A DNA stretch of 64,000 nucleotides from Lodderomyces elongisporus (Eukaryota > Ascomycota > Pichiomycetes > Serinales > Debaryomycetaceae), in NCBI RefSeq assembly GCF_030384665.1, contig NC_083675.1:2228001-2292000 (forward strand), in the 5' to 3' direction. The notes below the pieces were generated by a model, which saw only the letters and a program-made list of their open reading frames with translations, had not been told where the DNA came from and did not search any database. A program made the position numbers and the translations under genes. Positions 19,868 to 29,560 of this stretch are shown here, piece by piece (within the stretch, counting starts at the first letter, position 1; every line of letters begins with the position of its first letter).

Positions 19868-21985
19868 TCAGCGGTTGGATATTTTGTTGGCAATTTTGGT
19901 TGTCATCATTGAGCTTTTTCTTGTCAATTTTTGCGTAAGATTTTCTCTTGACGCCGAAGGTGGTGGGGCCAAGTTTGGCGTATGTTGCGGACTGATTGAG
20001 GCTGCTCGTGCTGCTCTATCAGCAAATATCTTTACCGCATCAGATGAATGTGTTCTTGATGGTGCAGGTGAAGCATGATTGCGTTGCATCAGGCTCAGAC
20101 TTTGTCTTGGTGAAGACACTGAACTGCGTTGCGAAGTAGTATCGTACTGCTGCTGATGTTGCAAAGATGGAGACCATTGAAGTTGTTTGTGTTTTGACAT
20201 ACGAAATACACTTTGCACTGGTTTGAGGTATATAGATGCGAGAGAGCCGAAATTCAACTCCAACTCTTCAAGTATTGCCGGGTGTATTCGATCATTTTCT
20301 GATATTATTGACAAGTCGCGGTTGAATACAATCTCTTTGGTGATTTTCTGGAACCCATCTTGAGAAGCACTGGCATACTCTGAAGAGAGTAGTCGCCAGT
20401 ATAGAAATCCTCTTTCACGGACATCTGGATTACCAGTTTCTTCCGTGGCCCATTTCATAACATCTAATAGTTGCTGTTCACCTTTCAAAGGATAAATAAG
20501 GTAGTGCTTGGTGACTGCTGTCAATACAGCAAGTTGTACTTCGGTTGGCTCGTCTTGGTAAGAAGCCATCAAGTCTTCTAAAATTACTCCGCAATCCTCT
20601 ATATCGCCACAAAATTGACCAATCATCCATAAAAGTGATACTTTTGCATCGGGTTCATCAAACAAATGGCGGTATTTAATGAGTTCTTTTACTGCATAGT
20701 CAAAATCACCTGGGTACTTTCTAATAATGTTTTTGATGACAATTGCTGATTCCTGGACAATGTACGAGATACCTGTAGATATCAAGTCGCAAAGTACTTC
20801 AACACACCTTTGAGCACCGCCTTCAAGTTTTACAGCGAGGTTTCCAAATGCGCGAATGGCTTTTCTTGCCATTGAGACATCAACATCAGTGGCATATTCC
20901 TCGAGTTCATCAAGCACCGAGTCGATATTTTCATTATTGGCTAATAAATAGATTATTTCAAGTTTTGTATCCTTGACATAAATTGGGTCATCGAATCGAC
21001 AGTAGAACATTTCAATATCAAACTGTACAAGATTCTTTTTGCCCAAAAGGAGCAAAATGACGTTTCGCAACACAAGAAATTGCGTTTCTGATGGCTTAGC
21101 AAGAAGGGAGTTAAGCGAGGACCCGATTCTTTTCGGTAATATTGGGAGGTGGAGCTCAACATTGCGTGCATAGTTGCTATAGTACAATACGAGTTTTATT
21201 GCATTGAGTACCACTGCAGAGTTTTCATGTTGTAGTGATGGGATAATTGCTTCAATGAAACTCAAAGCTTCTTGCTCGCTTTGTGGTACGTATGCCATCA
21301 AGGAGTTTAGTATATAAGTTTGTTGCCATTCATTAGCGCTACTGTTTAGTAGTTTGATCAAATGCAAAGTGTGTGCTTTGTCAATAGTCATATTGAGAGT
21401 TTTGCTCCGCTCGGTGATGTCAGTTAATGCTGCTAAAGCGCTCGATACAACTAATGTGCTTTCATCGTAAAGTAAATTGTTTAAATCGTCCACCAAGCTT
21501 TCCATTTCCTTTATCCTTTTGGCATTGTTTAGGTGTAATCGGGCAATTGCAAATGCTGTTGTTTGTCGCACATGAGGATCCTTATCACGGATCAGTTTCT
21601 TTACTGTTTCAACAGACAACTCGAAAAAATCCGGCGTGTTTAGCGAACTCATAGTCTTTATAGCCAATGCCCTAAGATTTGGGACTGATTCATCTCTGAA
21701 TCTTCTCAAGAATGGAATTGCTGCGACTGAGCCGCGATCATAGTTGCCAAAGCTAACAATGTACTCACAGCAGAGTATACGAATCTCTAAATCGTCTAGT
21801 TTCATCAACGGCACAATGTCATTCATAAGGTTGATCATTTCAGTATTGTTGAGCATTACATTAGCAAGGAGTTTTCGGAGAATGATTTTGATTCGACTTA
21901 TGGGTTTGGTCCTTTTGAGTGCTTGGTCTATCTCCGCTTTGATCTCGACACTTTTGGCCTTGGTAAATAGCTTTGCATCGCTCAT
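19868..21985 (-). CDS. APL1: AP-2 adaptor complex beta subunit (beta-adaptin)
   Basis: Large subunit of the AP-2 clathrin adaptor at the plasma membrane, acting in endocytic cargo selection. The 705 residues match S. cerevisiae Apl1 (700). The whole protein is the adaptin trunk of HEAT/ARM repeats plus a short basic, Ser-rich tail (from about residue 610). The C-terminal appendage of animal beta2 is absent, as in yeast. Segments matching Apl1 rather than Apl2 (AP-1) include FLVLRNVILLLLGK (about 305), DPIYVKDTKLEIIYLLAN (about 333), YATDVDVSMARKAIRAFGNLA (about 365) and ILEELELNFGSLASIYLKP (about 575). It sits beside MHO1, as on S. cerevisiae chromosome X (YJR005W, YJR008W). Confidence 0.93.
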   Translation of the reverse strand: MSDAKLFTKAKSVEIKAEIDQALKRTKPISRIKIILRKLLANVMLNNTEMINLMNDIVPLMKLDDLEIRILCCEYIVSFGNYDRGSVAAIPFLRRFRDESVPNLRALAIKTMSSLNTPDFFELSVETVKKLIRDKDPHVRQTTAFAIARLHLNNAKRIKEMESLVDDLNNLLYDESTLVVSSALAALTDITERSKTLNMTIDKAHTLHLIKLLNSSANEWQQTYILNSLMAYVPQSEQEALSFIEAIIPSLQHENSAVVLNAIKLVLYYSNYARNVELHLPILPKRIGSSLNSLLAKPSETQFLVLRNVILLLLGKKNLVQFDIEMFYCRFDDPIYVKDTKLEIIYLLANNENIDSVLDELEEYATDVDVSMARKAIRAFGNLAVKLEGGAQRCVEVLCDLISTGISYIVQESAIVIKNIIRKYPGDFDYAVKELIKYRHLFDEPDAKVSLLWMIGQFCGDIEDCGVILEDLMASYQDEPTEVQLAVLTAVTKHYLIYPLKGEQQLLDVMKWATEETGNPDVRERGFLYWRLLSSEYASASQDGFQKITKEIVFNRDLSIISENDRIHPAILEELELNFGSLASIYLKPVQSVFRMSKHKQLQWSPSLQHQQQYDTTSQRSSVSSPRQSLSLMQRNHASPAPSRTHSSDAVKIFADRAARAASISPQHTPNLAPPPSASRENLTQKLTRKSSMMTTKIANKISNR

Positions 21986-22804
21986 CGAGGCAGTTCAAAA
22001 TTATATATCTGAGGAGTAGAGAGAGATATGTTGTTGTCGTTGTGGTGGTGGTGGTATTGATAGTAGTGGTCCTTTATTTATAAAATGTGAAAATAAGTTT
22101 TATATCTGATTTTAAGCCTGAGTCTTTTGTATGAAAGTGAATTTGTGAGGGATCAAAGATTGCGCTCAATACAATAAATAGTCCCGCGGAGAGCACAAGA
22201 CAAGTTTTATTCCATTTTTATTTCATTTTTTTTTTTTTGCTTTCTTTCTTTTTTTTGTTTTTGCTCCGTCCGCTAGTACTTGGTAGTAACACATTTGAGT
22301 GGTACCTAACCACCTGGGATAATAATAGAAAAATTCCACATAGTATTTCTTATATATCGCTCGCTCGCTTTCTCGCTTTCTCTCTTTCTCTCTTTCTCGT
22401 CCGCCCGCTCCTTTGCACTCGGACTAAAAAGTTTTCGGAATTAAAAATTAAATAATTTATTAACTTAAATAAAGAAATATAATAATAAAATATACTATAG
22501 GAAAGGAAAAATGGTAATAAGAAAAGATCTCGGTCTAAAAATTGTTAGAATAATTAATAAAAAGGGGGAAAAGCTAAAGCAAGATTATCTTGGAATCTTT
22601 ATGGGAGTAAACGGCAACTAGCAGAATCCATTTAGATACTATCAAATATTACTAAACTCTTTCAATGTATTTTTCCATATACTTGTCTATTTTTATTTTT
22701 TTTTGAACTAACTATAATTTATAAAGAACTACTCGTGTATATATGTATATATGTTTGTGTGGGTGTTTGCCTGTATGCTTATCAAAAAATTAAAAAAACC
22801 GGCC
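21986..22804. other. APL1 promoter and MHO1 3' flank
   Basis: 819 bp with no gene. A purine/pyrimidine-skewed GTGGTGGTGGT stretch lies at about 22035-22060, CTTTCTCT repeats at about 22360-22400, and AT-rich sequence with TATATG repeats near 22735-22755. Confidence 0.55.
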
Positions 22805-23875
22805 TTACAATTTCACGTATCCTGATGCATAAGAAACACTGCTATCCCTGACTGACTTTGCAGGATTGCTTTGTGAATATCCAATCCACTCAAAAACATT
22901 ATTGTTACTATCTGTGTTACCTGCTTCGCTCTTGATGTTGTAATTCAGCCGGCCATATTTTTCCAAGAGCTGCAAAACAATGGATATAGGTTTTTGGCCA
23001 CAGATTGTGTTTTCTGTAATCTTGATATACTGTTTCCACATATCTGATGATCCTCTTGTAGCAATCTCAAGAGCCATTTTGTCTAAATTTGCCACTGATT
23101 CGTGGATTGATGTACCCGAATTTAGTTTACTCATACTCGTTAAGGAGACCAAATCTTTCTCCAATGTATTAAAAGTTGTATGCTTATTTGAAGGAAGCAC
23201 CTTAGTGTAACCGAATCGAGAGCCCCAGTGGCAAAAATCGGAGCTAATTATAAAATGGTTTTCTTCACTTGCAATGAAAGGTAACAATGCTTCAGCTAAA
23301 TCGGACTGAGTGGCATGGTCCATCCCACTGATCATAATTGGTATAATCTTTGGTGGATTTCCTCCAGAGGTGTTCACCGTTTGGTGATATATAAACGGAG
23401 CATGCATTTCAAATGAATGTTCATCTTCGTCTACATCTTCCGCCATGACTTTGAATAGTGGTTTACTTATCGAGGAGGAAGATGTTGTTGAGAGTAGCTT
23501 TTTGATTGTTGCGGTATCGACTGGTAAGTTCCCCAACGGAGTTTCGTAAAACTCGAATGGTGTAAGCATTGCATAGTTTTTGAAATAGACATGGTGTGAT
23601 GGTCCAAGTAAAAACACTCGTTTCACCTTTGAAGTATCCCAAACGTTGTATGTTTCTGCTAATCTCTCCCCAGAATAAGTGTAGCCTGCATGTGGGCCAA
23701 TTAGAACCCTGGCGCCTGGTACCTTGCCATTCTTTGTGGTGGTAGTGGCTGTGGTGGCTGTGGTGGTATTTGCTGACCTTTGAGCTTTCAAGATAAGGGC
23801 GTCGAGTTGTTGTTTGAGAGCTCCGGCATCTCCACTGTACCAAAGTCCCGCATGTGTAGCAGGTCTTACGTTCAT
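22805..23875 (-). CDS. MHO1: Memo-family protein Mho1
   Basis: Member of the Memo/AMMECR1-associated metal-binding family; animal MEMO1 acts in cell motility and redox control, and yeast Mho1 has genetic links to invasive growth. The frame opens at 23926, but the family start (M-x-x-R-x-ATHAGxWYSG) fits the ATG at 23875, giving 356 residues. The conserved metal-site residues are present: His in GPHAGYTYSG, the His pair in LGPSHHVYF, and Cys in ISSDFCHWGSRFGY. A short Thr-rich insert (TTTATTATTTT, about residues 40-50) interrupts the N-terminal part. The closing segment contains GRLNYNIKS and VRDSSVSYASGYVKL, typical of the family end. Confidence 0.92.
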   Translation of the reverse strand: MNVRPATHAGLWYSGDAGALKQQLDALILKAQRSANTTTATTATTTTKNGKVPGARVLIGPHAGYTYSGERLAETYNVWDTSKVKRVFLLGPSHHVYFKNYAMLTPFEFYETPLGNLPVDTATIKKLLSTTSSSSISKPLFKVMAEDVDEDEHSFEMHAPFIYHQTVNTSGGNPPKIIPIMISGMDHATQSDLAEALLPFIASEENHFIISSDFCHWGSRFGYTKVLPSNKHTTFNTLEKDLVSLTSMSKLNSGTSIHESVANLDKMALEIATRGSSDMWKQYIKITENTICGQKPISIVLQLLEKYGRLNYNIKSEAGNTDSNNNVFEWIGYSQSNPAKSVRDSSVSYASGYVKL

Positions 23876-24553
23876 CACTGAAACTTGCGAAGTTGGAAGC
23901 AAAAGGAAGAGGGGAGAGATGTGCAAATGGTAGAGTTTGTGGTATGGGTAATTATGATGAATAGGTCTATATACTTGCGGTGGCTAATATGTAATTTTTA
24001 AAGAAGTACGAAAGAAGAGGATAGGGAAAAAAAACAGACGCAGACACAGACACAGACATAGACACACCAAAAAATGGTGATAGTAGATATCTTCCGTCTT
24101 CTTATCGCAAGGGAGGAATGGGAGGCGCGAGAGATAATGGTGTGTTAGATAAAGCACTGAATTTAATGCGCGCATTAGTAATCTACCCCGGGAAAAGTTG
24201 CATCTCCCTAAACATACTAGAACCAAGCCCAAGAACCTAGAAAAGAAAGATTGAAATAAATATATAGGTAAAGGGCACAAAAGATTAGGATTTCATATTA
24301 GCACACTTTCTTCGACTGTATATTTCTTTTCTTTTCAAATTTGCAACCGTTACACTTGTTGAAAAATTGAAAAAGAAAAGGAAGATAAAAATTAAAGAAA
24401 GAGACTAAGAAATGTAAAACGATATAATTACAATTGTTTGACTAAAGTGATATATTATTGCATTACACCTGGCTTTCTATTTTCTACATATGTGTATACA
24501 TAGATATATATACATACTTCCTTTTTTTTTCTGTTTTTGTTTTTGCTAACAAT
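23876..24553. other. MHO1 upstream region and RDI1 3' flank
   Basis: 678 bp with no gene. There is a CAGACA repeat at about 24035-24060 and TATA-like AT-rich stretches. Nothing further is recognised. Confidence 0.5.
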
Positions 24554-24958
24554 TTAAGCAGTGATTTGAAGGGTCCAGTCATTGACAATGAGTTGTTCGT
24601 CACCTGCAAAGTATGTTGAGGTACAATAGTATGTACCTCTCATAATCCATCCGCCAGGAGTTTCGTCCTCGGCAAATGTCTTTTCGTAAATCTCGGTTTC
24701 CGATGCGTCATATGTGCCTATTTCTACCTCTCTCGATCTAATAGTGATACCACCTTTCTTAACAACTTGTTTGTATTTCAAGTCTGTCAAATTTCTATTC
24801 TTGACTTTGAATCTAAGGGTCATTGTGTATTTGGAGCCACCAGGGATCTCAACATTGATGGAGTCTTGACCTTCAACTGGGATTCTCTTGGGGTCTTTTC
24901 CTTTCACGTTAAAAACAAACTCAACTGGGATAAAATCTGGGTGTGATTCGACAGGCAT
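24554..24958 (-). CDS. RDI1: Short Rho GDP-dissociation inhibitor
   Basis: RhoGDIs extract prenylated Rho GTPases (Cdc42, Rho1) from membranes and keep them soluble in the cytosol. These 134 residues align with the C-terminal immunoglobulin-like prenyl-binding half of RhoGDI: YTMTLRFKVKNRNLTDLKYKQ (about 43-63), a G-x-Y turn (GTYDAS, about 80) and the hallmark ETPGGWIMRGTYYCTSTYF (about 98-116). S. cerevisiae Rdi1 has about 200 residues. The missing N-terminal arm of about 60 residues is the part that contacts the switch regions and blocks GDP release. I found no upstream in-frame ATG and no TACTAAC-type branch site that would supply it. It may be a second, shortened RhoGDI rather than the main RDI1. 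Confidence 0.8.
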   Translation of the reverse strand: MPVESHPDFIPVEFVFNVKGKDPKRIPVEGQDSINVEIPGGSKYTMTLRFKVKNRNLTDLKYKQVVKKGGITIRSREVEIGTYDASETEIYEKTFAEDETPGGWIMRGTYYCTSTYFAGDEQLIVNDWTLQITA

Positions 24959-25540
24959 ATTGTATTTGAATTGAAGGGGAGGGGGGAGTTGTAGTATAAT
25001 AATTTGTCAATAGTATTGTGGAGTAATACTATATTTTTCAGGCAAAAGAACAAAAGAGTAGTAAAACAGAAGAATAGAAGAGAAAGAATTTAGACGATGT
25101 GGAGAAAGAAGAAGGAGAATAGAGGTGCTACTTATAATGACTGAACCCACTACTTATTTCCATGTATTTTAATAAACACGGCACTTCCTAGCTTCAAAAA
25201 TGTATGATGATGGACAACTTTTTTTTTTTGCTTTGAGCGGAGATGTAGAGGTTTTGCTCATAATGCTTCCGACGTGTTTAGCTTGGAGTAGAAGAAGAAT
25301 AGAAATTAAAATAAAAAATTAAAATAAAAAATAAAAATAAATGGAGAATAGAAAGGAAGTTGACAAAGAATAGAATAATACACAATGTAAAAAGATTGGA
25401 GATCTTGGTGACTAAAAACAAAAAAAAAAAAAGAAAAATTTCAATCTCAAAAGTAAGTACTATAAAAAGCATTGGGAACACTAAAGGCAATGAAGCGTTG
25501 AAGCATTTTATTTTCTTCATTTTACTTCCTCGGGATTAAA

Positions 25541-25573
25541 GAAGAAGAAGAAGAAGAAGAAGAAGAAGAAGAA
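25541..25573. repeat. (GAA)11 trinucleotide repeat
   Basis: Eleven uninterrupted GAA units in the RDI1-SMK1 gap; noncoding. Confidence 0.95.
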
Positions 25574-26641
25574 ATGCTAAGCAAAACTTTTGCTTTGTCT
25601 CTAGTCGCGCTCTCTTTCATTTTTTTTGTTTTTGTAACTATTGGATTCATTGCTTCTACTATATTATTCCCCTCCTTGTACTCCATTTCCTTATACTCCT
25701 CCTCCTCCACCATGTCCTAGTCGCCGTCCTAGTCTTCCTTCTCGCTCTCCCATTACCGTTGGCCTATTTGCTCTATTCTTTAATACACTCCTGTATTTCT
25801 CTCTCTCTTTTTCTCTTTCTCTTTCTCTCCCTATGTCTCTTATTCAATTCTCTCTGCTCCCCTCCCCCCCCCCCCAGATCTCTGCATGCTCGTGTCAAAT
25901 AGTGCCGAGGAAGGAGGGAATCTGAGCAAGAAAAAAAAATAAAAAAGAAAAGAGATTGAAAGAAAAACGTTTTCACTTTAACTGTGAATGTACGAACGTT
26001 AGAGAAGAAGTTCACAACCCGGATCGACGGGTAAAGGTTTTATCCCATTTTTTTGTTTTACATAATAGGGATTGGATAGTCACCAGTTTTGCCTAGATAA
26101 GAAGAACTATTAAAGTTTAAGAGACCACTCTTTGGATTAAAGATATTAACCGAAAATCTTATTGCACACAGATCATCTTTGACTTTTTCTTTTTTTTCTG
26201 GCCTGTTTTCTTTCGGCTATTCTTTTCATTCTGCTGTGTTTGTTTTTTCGTGTTTTATTCTTTTTTTCTTTTTCATTTTTTTTTCTTAAGCTTTCATTCC
26301 GTTCTATCTCCTACTGTGCCCCACCTCCCCCTCCCCTCACCCTTACTCATTGGGTCGTATATTTCACGGTGGCTGTAATTTTTGATTTTTTGTATGTGGA
26401 TTCTTCCTTTTCAAGTATATAATAATTTTGTTTTTCAGTACAATAGTATTTAATATTTTTATTTATTATTTTTATTTGCTCTTCAATTCAAATGTGGGGT
26501 AAAAGTTAGGCTAATGGAGATAGTGCAGGCAATAAATTATCACATTCACAAGCAGTTTGTTATTTTCTTTTTTTTTTTGTTTTCTTGCGCCAAATGCACT
26601 TGGGCATTTTTTGGACAGAGTCGGAGTCTCCCGTAAGCACA

Positions 26642-26649
26642 TGACGTCA
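26642..26649. promoter_or_regulatory. CRE-type TGACGTCA palindrome
   Basis: A perfect 8-bp ATF/CREB site, recognised in yeasts by factors such as Sko1. It lies 1.7 kb upstream of RDI1 and about 390 bp beyond the SMK1 stop, so its target is unclear. Confidence 0.35.
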
Positions 26650-27039
26650 CATCAATCCATATACCAGACCCATACAATATAATGTACACTTATTTTCTTT
26701 TTCCATTATTTACCAAGCTAAAGAGCTGGCTTTGCCCATAAGAAGTTATACAAAGGGAAATTACGTTTCTACATAATCAAAAAAAAAGGAATGAGAAAAC
26801 CTTTCATACTAATTTTAAACTGCGTTTAAAAGATCCTTTAACTATTGTACATCTTTTTCATAGTAATAAAAGGTTTTTTTTCACTACTAAGACAGAAGGG
26901 GGGGAAAGAAAGAGTTAGGGAATTGTGAGTTGATTGAGGATGACGAAATAGTGAGTGTAATGTTGATGCTGACGATGGTGACGATGGTGATGGGCCGTGG
27001 AGAGGTGTAGCTTAATGGACCTTTTCTTTTCAAGTAACC

Positions 27040-28353
27040 TTAGGTGCTACACACAAATTCCTTCACTTCTCTCTCCAACACCTCCTTTAAACTACTGATA
27101 TCATTTGCCATTTCTTCAAAGCTGAAATCAAACAATGTCTCGCTACTTGGCTCATCGGCTGGGTTCCGCACATACTTGAAAAACTCATGCTCTAAAACCT
27201 CCTCAACTTCCAACCTCTTTTTGTAGTCCCATTGCAACAACTGTGATAACAAATTCATAGCCTCCTTGGGTGCAAACGGGTAAAGACTAGTCCATTTCAC
27301 AGACTTGAATCTAACCCAAGACACGCCTTCAATGTTCCAGTTGTACCTCTTGACCGTATCGTTTGGTGGGCTGCCCAAAATCTTGATCAACTCCAGTATT
27401 TGTTCCTGCAGACTCTTGCCCGGAAACATTGGTCTTCTGCCAAATAGTTCGCCCAATATACATCCTATAGCCCAAATATCAACACTTTTGGTATAATTCT
27501 TAGTTGAAAGAATCAACTCTGGTGCACGGTACCATCTTGTCGCAACATAATTTGTAATCGCTACTGTATCTGCACCTGTTCCCATACCAGTGTTATTTCC
27601 AATATTTCCAGTTGCTTTGTTTTTTTTGAAAAAGTTTGGGTTTATACCACGCGCAAGGCCAAAGTCGCATATCTTTAAAGTACCCTGTGTAGTAACCAAA
27701 ATGTTTCCCGGCTTGAGATCACGATGAATGACATCGGCTGAATGTATATATTTCAACCCACACAAGATTTGATACATGAAATTCTGTATATGGAATTCAG
27801 AAAGCTGAACATTGGAATACAAGACACGCGCAAGGTCCAAGTCCGCCAATTCTTGGAAACAGTAAAGGCCATCATATGGCTTGACATAAACAACATCCAA
27901 ATCAAGCAAAGTAGCAATCTTTTCAAAACGAGGTTAGTAACAAATGTATCCTTTTTGGCCCTCTGTTTTTTTTTTTTTGTTTTGTTTTTTTCAGGGATCA
28001 GTTTGCCTGTCTGTCTGTCTGTCTGTTTGTTACTTGATGTTTCTCTTGACAATCATTTGAATTGTACATACATTTTTATGACCTTTGAAAAACTTCATAA
28101 ATTTCAATTCTCGAATAGCTCGAACTAGCAAGACCTCTCTGTGGAAGATCTTTGTAATCTTTTTAATCGCAACCTTACTCTCTAACCCGCTCCCTCTGCT
28201 CTTGGTATCTACTGCCGAACAAACTACACCATACGAACCTTTACCCAAAACTCGCACAATTTCATACCGTGAATCCACCAAAAAATAGTTTTCCTTGTCT
28301 GTATAAGTTGTAAAATTTCGAGAATTGCTGGTCCTGCCCCGCAAAGAAGACAT
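27040..28353 (-). CDS. SMK1: Sporulation-type MAP kinase Smk1, two exons
   Basis: MAP kinase which in S. cerevisiae controls spore wall assembly. Exon 1 is 28072-28353, the intron 27919-28071, exon 2 27040-27918; together 386 residues (S. cerevisiae Smk1 has 388). The junction reads GHKN|IATLLDLDVVY, matching the family. Seen: P-loop GKGSYGVV (about residue 32), catalytic loop VIHRDLKPGN, DFGLARG, and an activation loop with the unusual TNY motif (about residues 216-218, in AITNYVATRWYRAPE), diagnostic of Smk1 rather than TEY or TGY MAP kinases. A Gly/Asn/Thr-rich insert of about 25 residues precedes TNY. An upstream in-frame ATG at 28440 would add 29 residues. It is divergent from DOA4. Confidence 0.92.
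27919..28071 (-). other. SMK1 intron (153 bp)
   Basis: Minus-strand donor GTATGT (28066-28071), branch point TACTAAC (27933-27939), acceptor AAAAG ending at 27919. It contains a CAGA repeat (about 28008-28025). Splicing restores the frame and a conserved kinase segment. Confidence 0.92.
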
Positions 28354-29560
28354 TGTCGTTTGAAAAAGTGTGCAAAGAATGATTTTCCAATTTTTTTGCG
28401 AATTGTTTGTTTTGTTTTGTATGTTTTTTTTGGTTTGCAATTGAGGTGAATACTTTGTAATAACAAATTTGCAAAGAAAGCAAAAAAAAAAAAGAGAAAG
28501 TTAGTTAGCAAGTTGCTAGTAGTCGAGCTTGGAAAACAATTACTTAATTTTTATTCCAAAATATGCTGTATTTAAATACGTTTTGGCTCATCTTATATTC
28601 TATATTCTATTTTCCTAATTTTTTTTTTCTGGTTTTAAATTAGAAAAACAAGCTTTGGTCAAAAAAACTCATCAACTTATATACATTTGATAAAGTATGT
28701 GCAAATTGTCATATCAAAATTATCTAGGTAATATTTTTCCGGCTGCGAAAAAATAAAAGAATCGAAAATACTCATACATACAAACAAACAAACAAACAAG
28801 GACACATATAAATAAATATATATATGTACGCGAGACTTTTCTTAGGCAACTGGTAGCGATCTAGTTATGGAAACTGATATATGAAGATGTCATTTAATCA
28901 CGTTTACCAGAAAAAAAATAATTAAAGTTGTATATTTTATAGATCTTACAACTTGTCATTTCCAATTCTGTCAAACTAACTGGTGTCATATCAACAAAAC
29001 TTGTATTCCAGTATACTGCTTCAGTTTTAAAGCAATATGTAAAAATTATATTCTTGTTTTCATAATTGCTTCACTTTTCCTTTTTTTCCTGTAAGAATAT
29101 TTGAAGTCTCTAAACAATACGTACTTTCTCCGATGAAAGCAAAGGAATGAAAGCAAAAAAGAAAGAAAACACAAGAACAATGTAGAGCGAAATACTCATT
29201 TTCACGATATTCAAATATTGAAAAATTGTCTCCTAAGTAAAGTTGAATGCTAAGCTGGAATCCTCAAATTACAAATACCTTTTAAATTGTAATTGTAATG
29301 TGGTTTATGACTTACTTTTTCTTCCCTTCTCACTTCCTTTGCCACTTACGGTAGCGCAATGCGGGTATTATATAGTTCATATTTACTGATTACAACCAAA
29401 ATTGCAACTGTTAATTAAAACCACAGATCCATTAAAAACACTACCACACACTACCACACACTACCACATACTAACACATTTATAATCGAGAGCTATTTAA
29501 CTATAGTTTTACCTTACCGTAGCACCACCACCACCACCTTCACCACCACAACGATCAAAG
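28354..29560. other. 1.2-kb divergent promoter region, SMK1 / DOA4
   Basis: No gene. Short repeats: AAAC units (about 28780-28799), three to four copies of CACTACCACA (about 29441-29475) and a CCA-rich tract (29523-29551) just before the DOA4 start. The minus-strand 5' leader of SMK1 occupies the left part. Confidence 0.55.

Larger units (their letters stand above)
24959..27039. other. 2.1-kb gene-poor region between RDI1 and SMK1
   Basis: The largest non-repeat gap in the window. Open frames inside it (25278-25520, 25522-25713, 25641-25925 and others) are encoded by homopolymer and microsatellite sequence and look fortuitous. Contents: (GAA)11 at 25541-25573, pyrimidine-rich CTCT tracts (25795-25860), about 13 C near 25863-25875, and a perfect TGACGTCA site at 26642-26649. 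A long regulatory region for RDI1 or an unrecognised noncoding RNA is possible; no RNA gene could be identified. Confidence 0.5.

Noticed and set aside
24959..25300. A missed upstream exon for RDI1
   Set aside because: No TACTAAC-type branch site or AG acceptor next to the ATG was found on the minus strand, and no upstream frame resembles the RhoGDI arm.
25278..25925. Small ORFs in the RDI1-SMK1 gap
   Set aside because: They translate GAA, CTC and homopolymer tracts into Ser, Glu, Phe or Leu runs.
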